The translations under genes were made by a program, and so were the position numbers. From positions 2,509 through 51,051 of the forward strand of contig NZ_JAGGCS010000021.1 of the NCBI RefSeq assembly GCF_022884085.1: a stretch of DNA of 48,543 nucleotides, read 5' to 3'. The notes under the pieces are model-generated. The model was not told the DNA's origin. It ran no database searches and saw nothing but the letters and a program-made list of their open reading frames with translations. Source of the stretch: Paenirhizobium cremeum. GTDB taxonomy: Bacteria > Pseudomonadota > Alphaproteobacteria > Rhizobiales > Rhizobiaceae. This document shows positions 48,248-48,543 of the stretch, piece by piece. How positions within the stretch are numbered: position 1 is the stretch's first letter; each line of letters begins with the position of its first letter.

Positions 48248-48543
48248 CGTTCTTCGTTTCCTAAGTGAAGACGAGTTGCCAAACGCCGAATCCTGCCGGA
48301 TTTCATGGCTACGCGGCACTGCCGTTCTAAATTTTTGCAGAAAAAGCCCCACCTACCCCTGTTCTTATCCCCAGAACTAACTTAGCTTTCTAAGGGGATT
48401 ACATTGACCTGAAGTGGCTAAAAGGGCCAGCGAAAGCGTCAGAACGGCGTTGTCACGTTGTTCGTGGCTTAACGGTTGACGGATAACCGGACGTGATGAG
48501 CAGTAAGCGACAAGGAGACCCCATCTGGCGCTGCTGATGGTGG
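48248..48543. other. Right-hand end, no gene supported
   Basis: 296 bases after the MarR gene. A short five-pair hairpin occurs near 48250-48270, without T tract. A GTAAGCG at 48503-48509 resembles the start of IS66-type ends, but the window stops too soon to judge. Confidence 0.35.

Noticed and set aside
48503..48543. GTAAGCG as the start of an IS66-type element
   Set aside because: Only seven matching bases and 41 bases of sequence remain; no transposase or second end can be seen.
1..48543. CRISPR arrays, tRNA and rRNA genes
   Set aside because: No regularly spaced repeats and no tRNA- or rRNA-like sequences were noticed on either strand.

Overview
The window looks like part of a plasmid (or plasmid-derived island) from an alphaproteobacterium of the Rhizobiaceae (Rhizobium, Agrobacterium, Ensifer or Shinella type). 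The evidence is a repABC replication and partition locus divergent from a Ti-plasmid-like traI-trb quorum-sensing and mating-pair operon, GC-rich DNA, rhizobial-type small hypothetical genes, insertion sequences and several toxin-antitoxin modules. No rRNA, tRNA or CRISPR array was seen.

Layout. (1) 1-3590, minus strand: repC (running off the left edge, with an in-frame TAA), the counter-transcribed RNA and its terminator, repB, two perfect parS palindromes, and repA. (2) 3930-9395, plus strand: traI (AHL synthase, with a hairpin over its ribosome-binding site), then trbB, trbC, trbD, trbE and a trbJ cut off near its 3' end. (3) 9373-11862: a complete IS21-family element (istA/istB). The rest of the trb operon is missing, and the sequence resumes inside an unrelated gene. 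(4) 11863-13887: remnant of a cluster of small CxxCG zinc-ribbon proteins. (5) 13935-21198: plasmid hypothetical genes, one frameshifted, plus a DNA cytosine-5 methyltransferase with a long unexplained N-terminal part. (6) 21348-23935: decayed vapBC, a phd/PIN-like toxin-antitoxin pair with a frameshifted toxin, and a duplicated noncoding block. (7) 24027-25376: a probable second, Rep_3-like replication initiator. (8) 25587-31408: a compact 11-gene operon, mostly translationally coupled, made of a metallophosphoesterase, five different zinc-ribbon proteins, a two-module fusion partner and small proteins. This is the best candidate for an undescribed system. (9) 31405-38794: an intact paralogous toxin-antitoxin pair, small hypotheticals, a frameshifted ribbon-helix-helix gene, a PvuII-like m4C methyltransferase without a visible endonuclease, and a WGR-domain protein. 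(10) 39124-41258: an AAA/DUF4143-type ATPase and an IS5-type element. (11) 41371-48247: a Liv-type ABC transporter operon (binding protein, fused LivH-LivM permease, LivG, LivF) ending in a secreted alpha/beta hydrolase, divergent from a MarR regulator.

How the parts fit. Region 1 replicates and segregates the plasmid, although repC carries a nonsense codon and region 7 may supply another initiator. Conjugation genes are truncated, so self-transfer is probably lost. Several accessory genes carry single-base frameshifts or stop codons; these mean either ongoing decay or sequencing errors and should be resolved first. Regions 4 and 8 hold divergent copies of one gene set that keeps its order and overlaps. 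Region 11 is a self-contained uptake and hydrolysis module, probably for an organic acid, amide or ester whose identity cannot be read from sequence.
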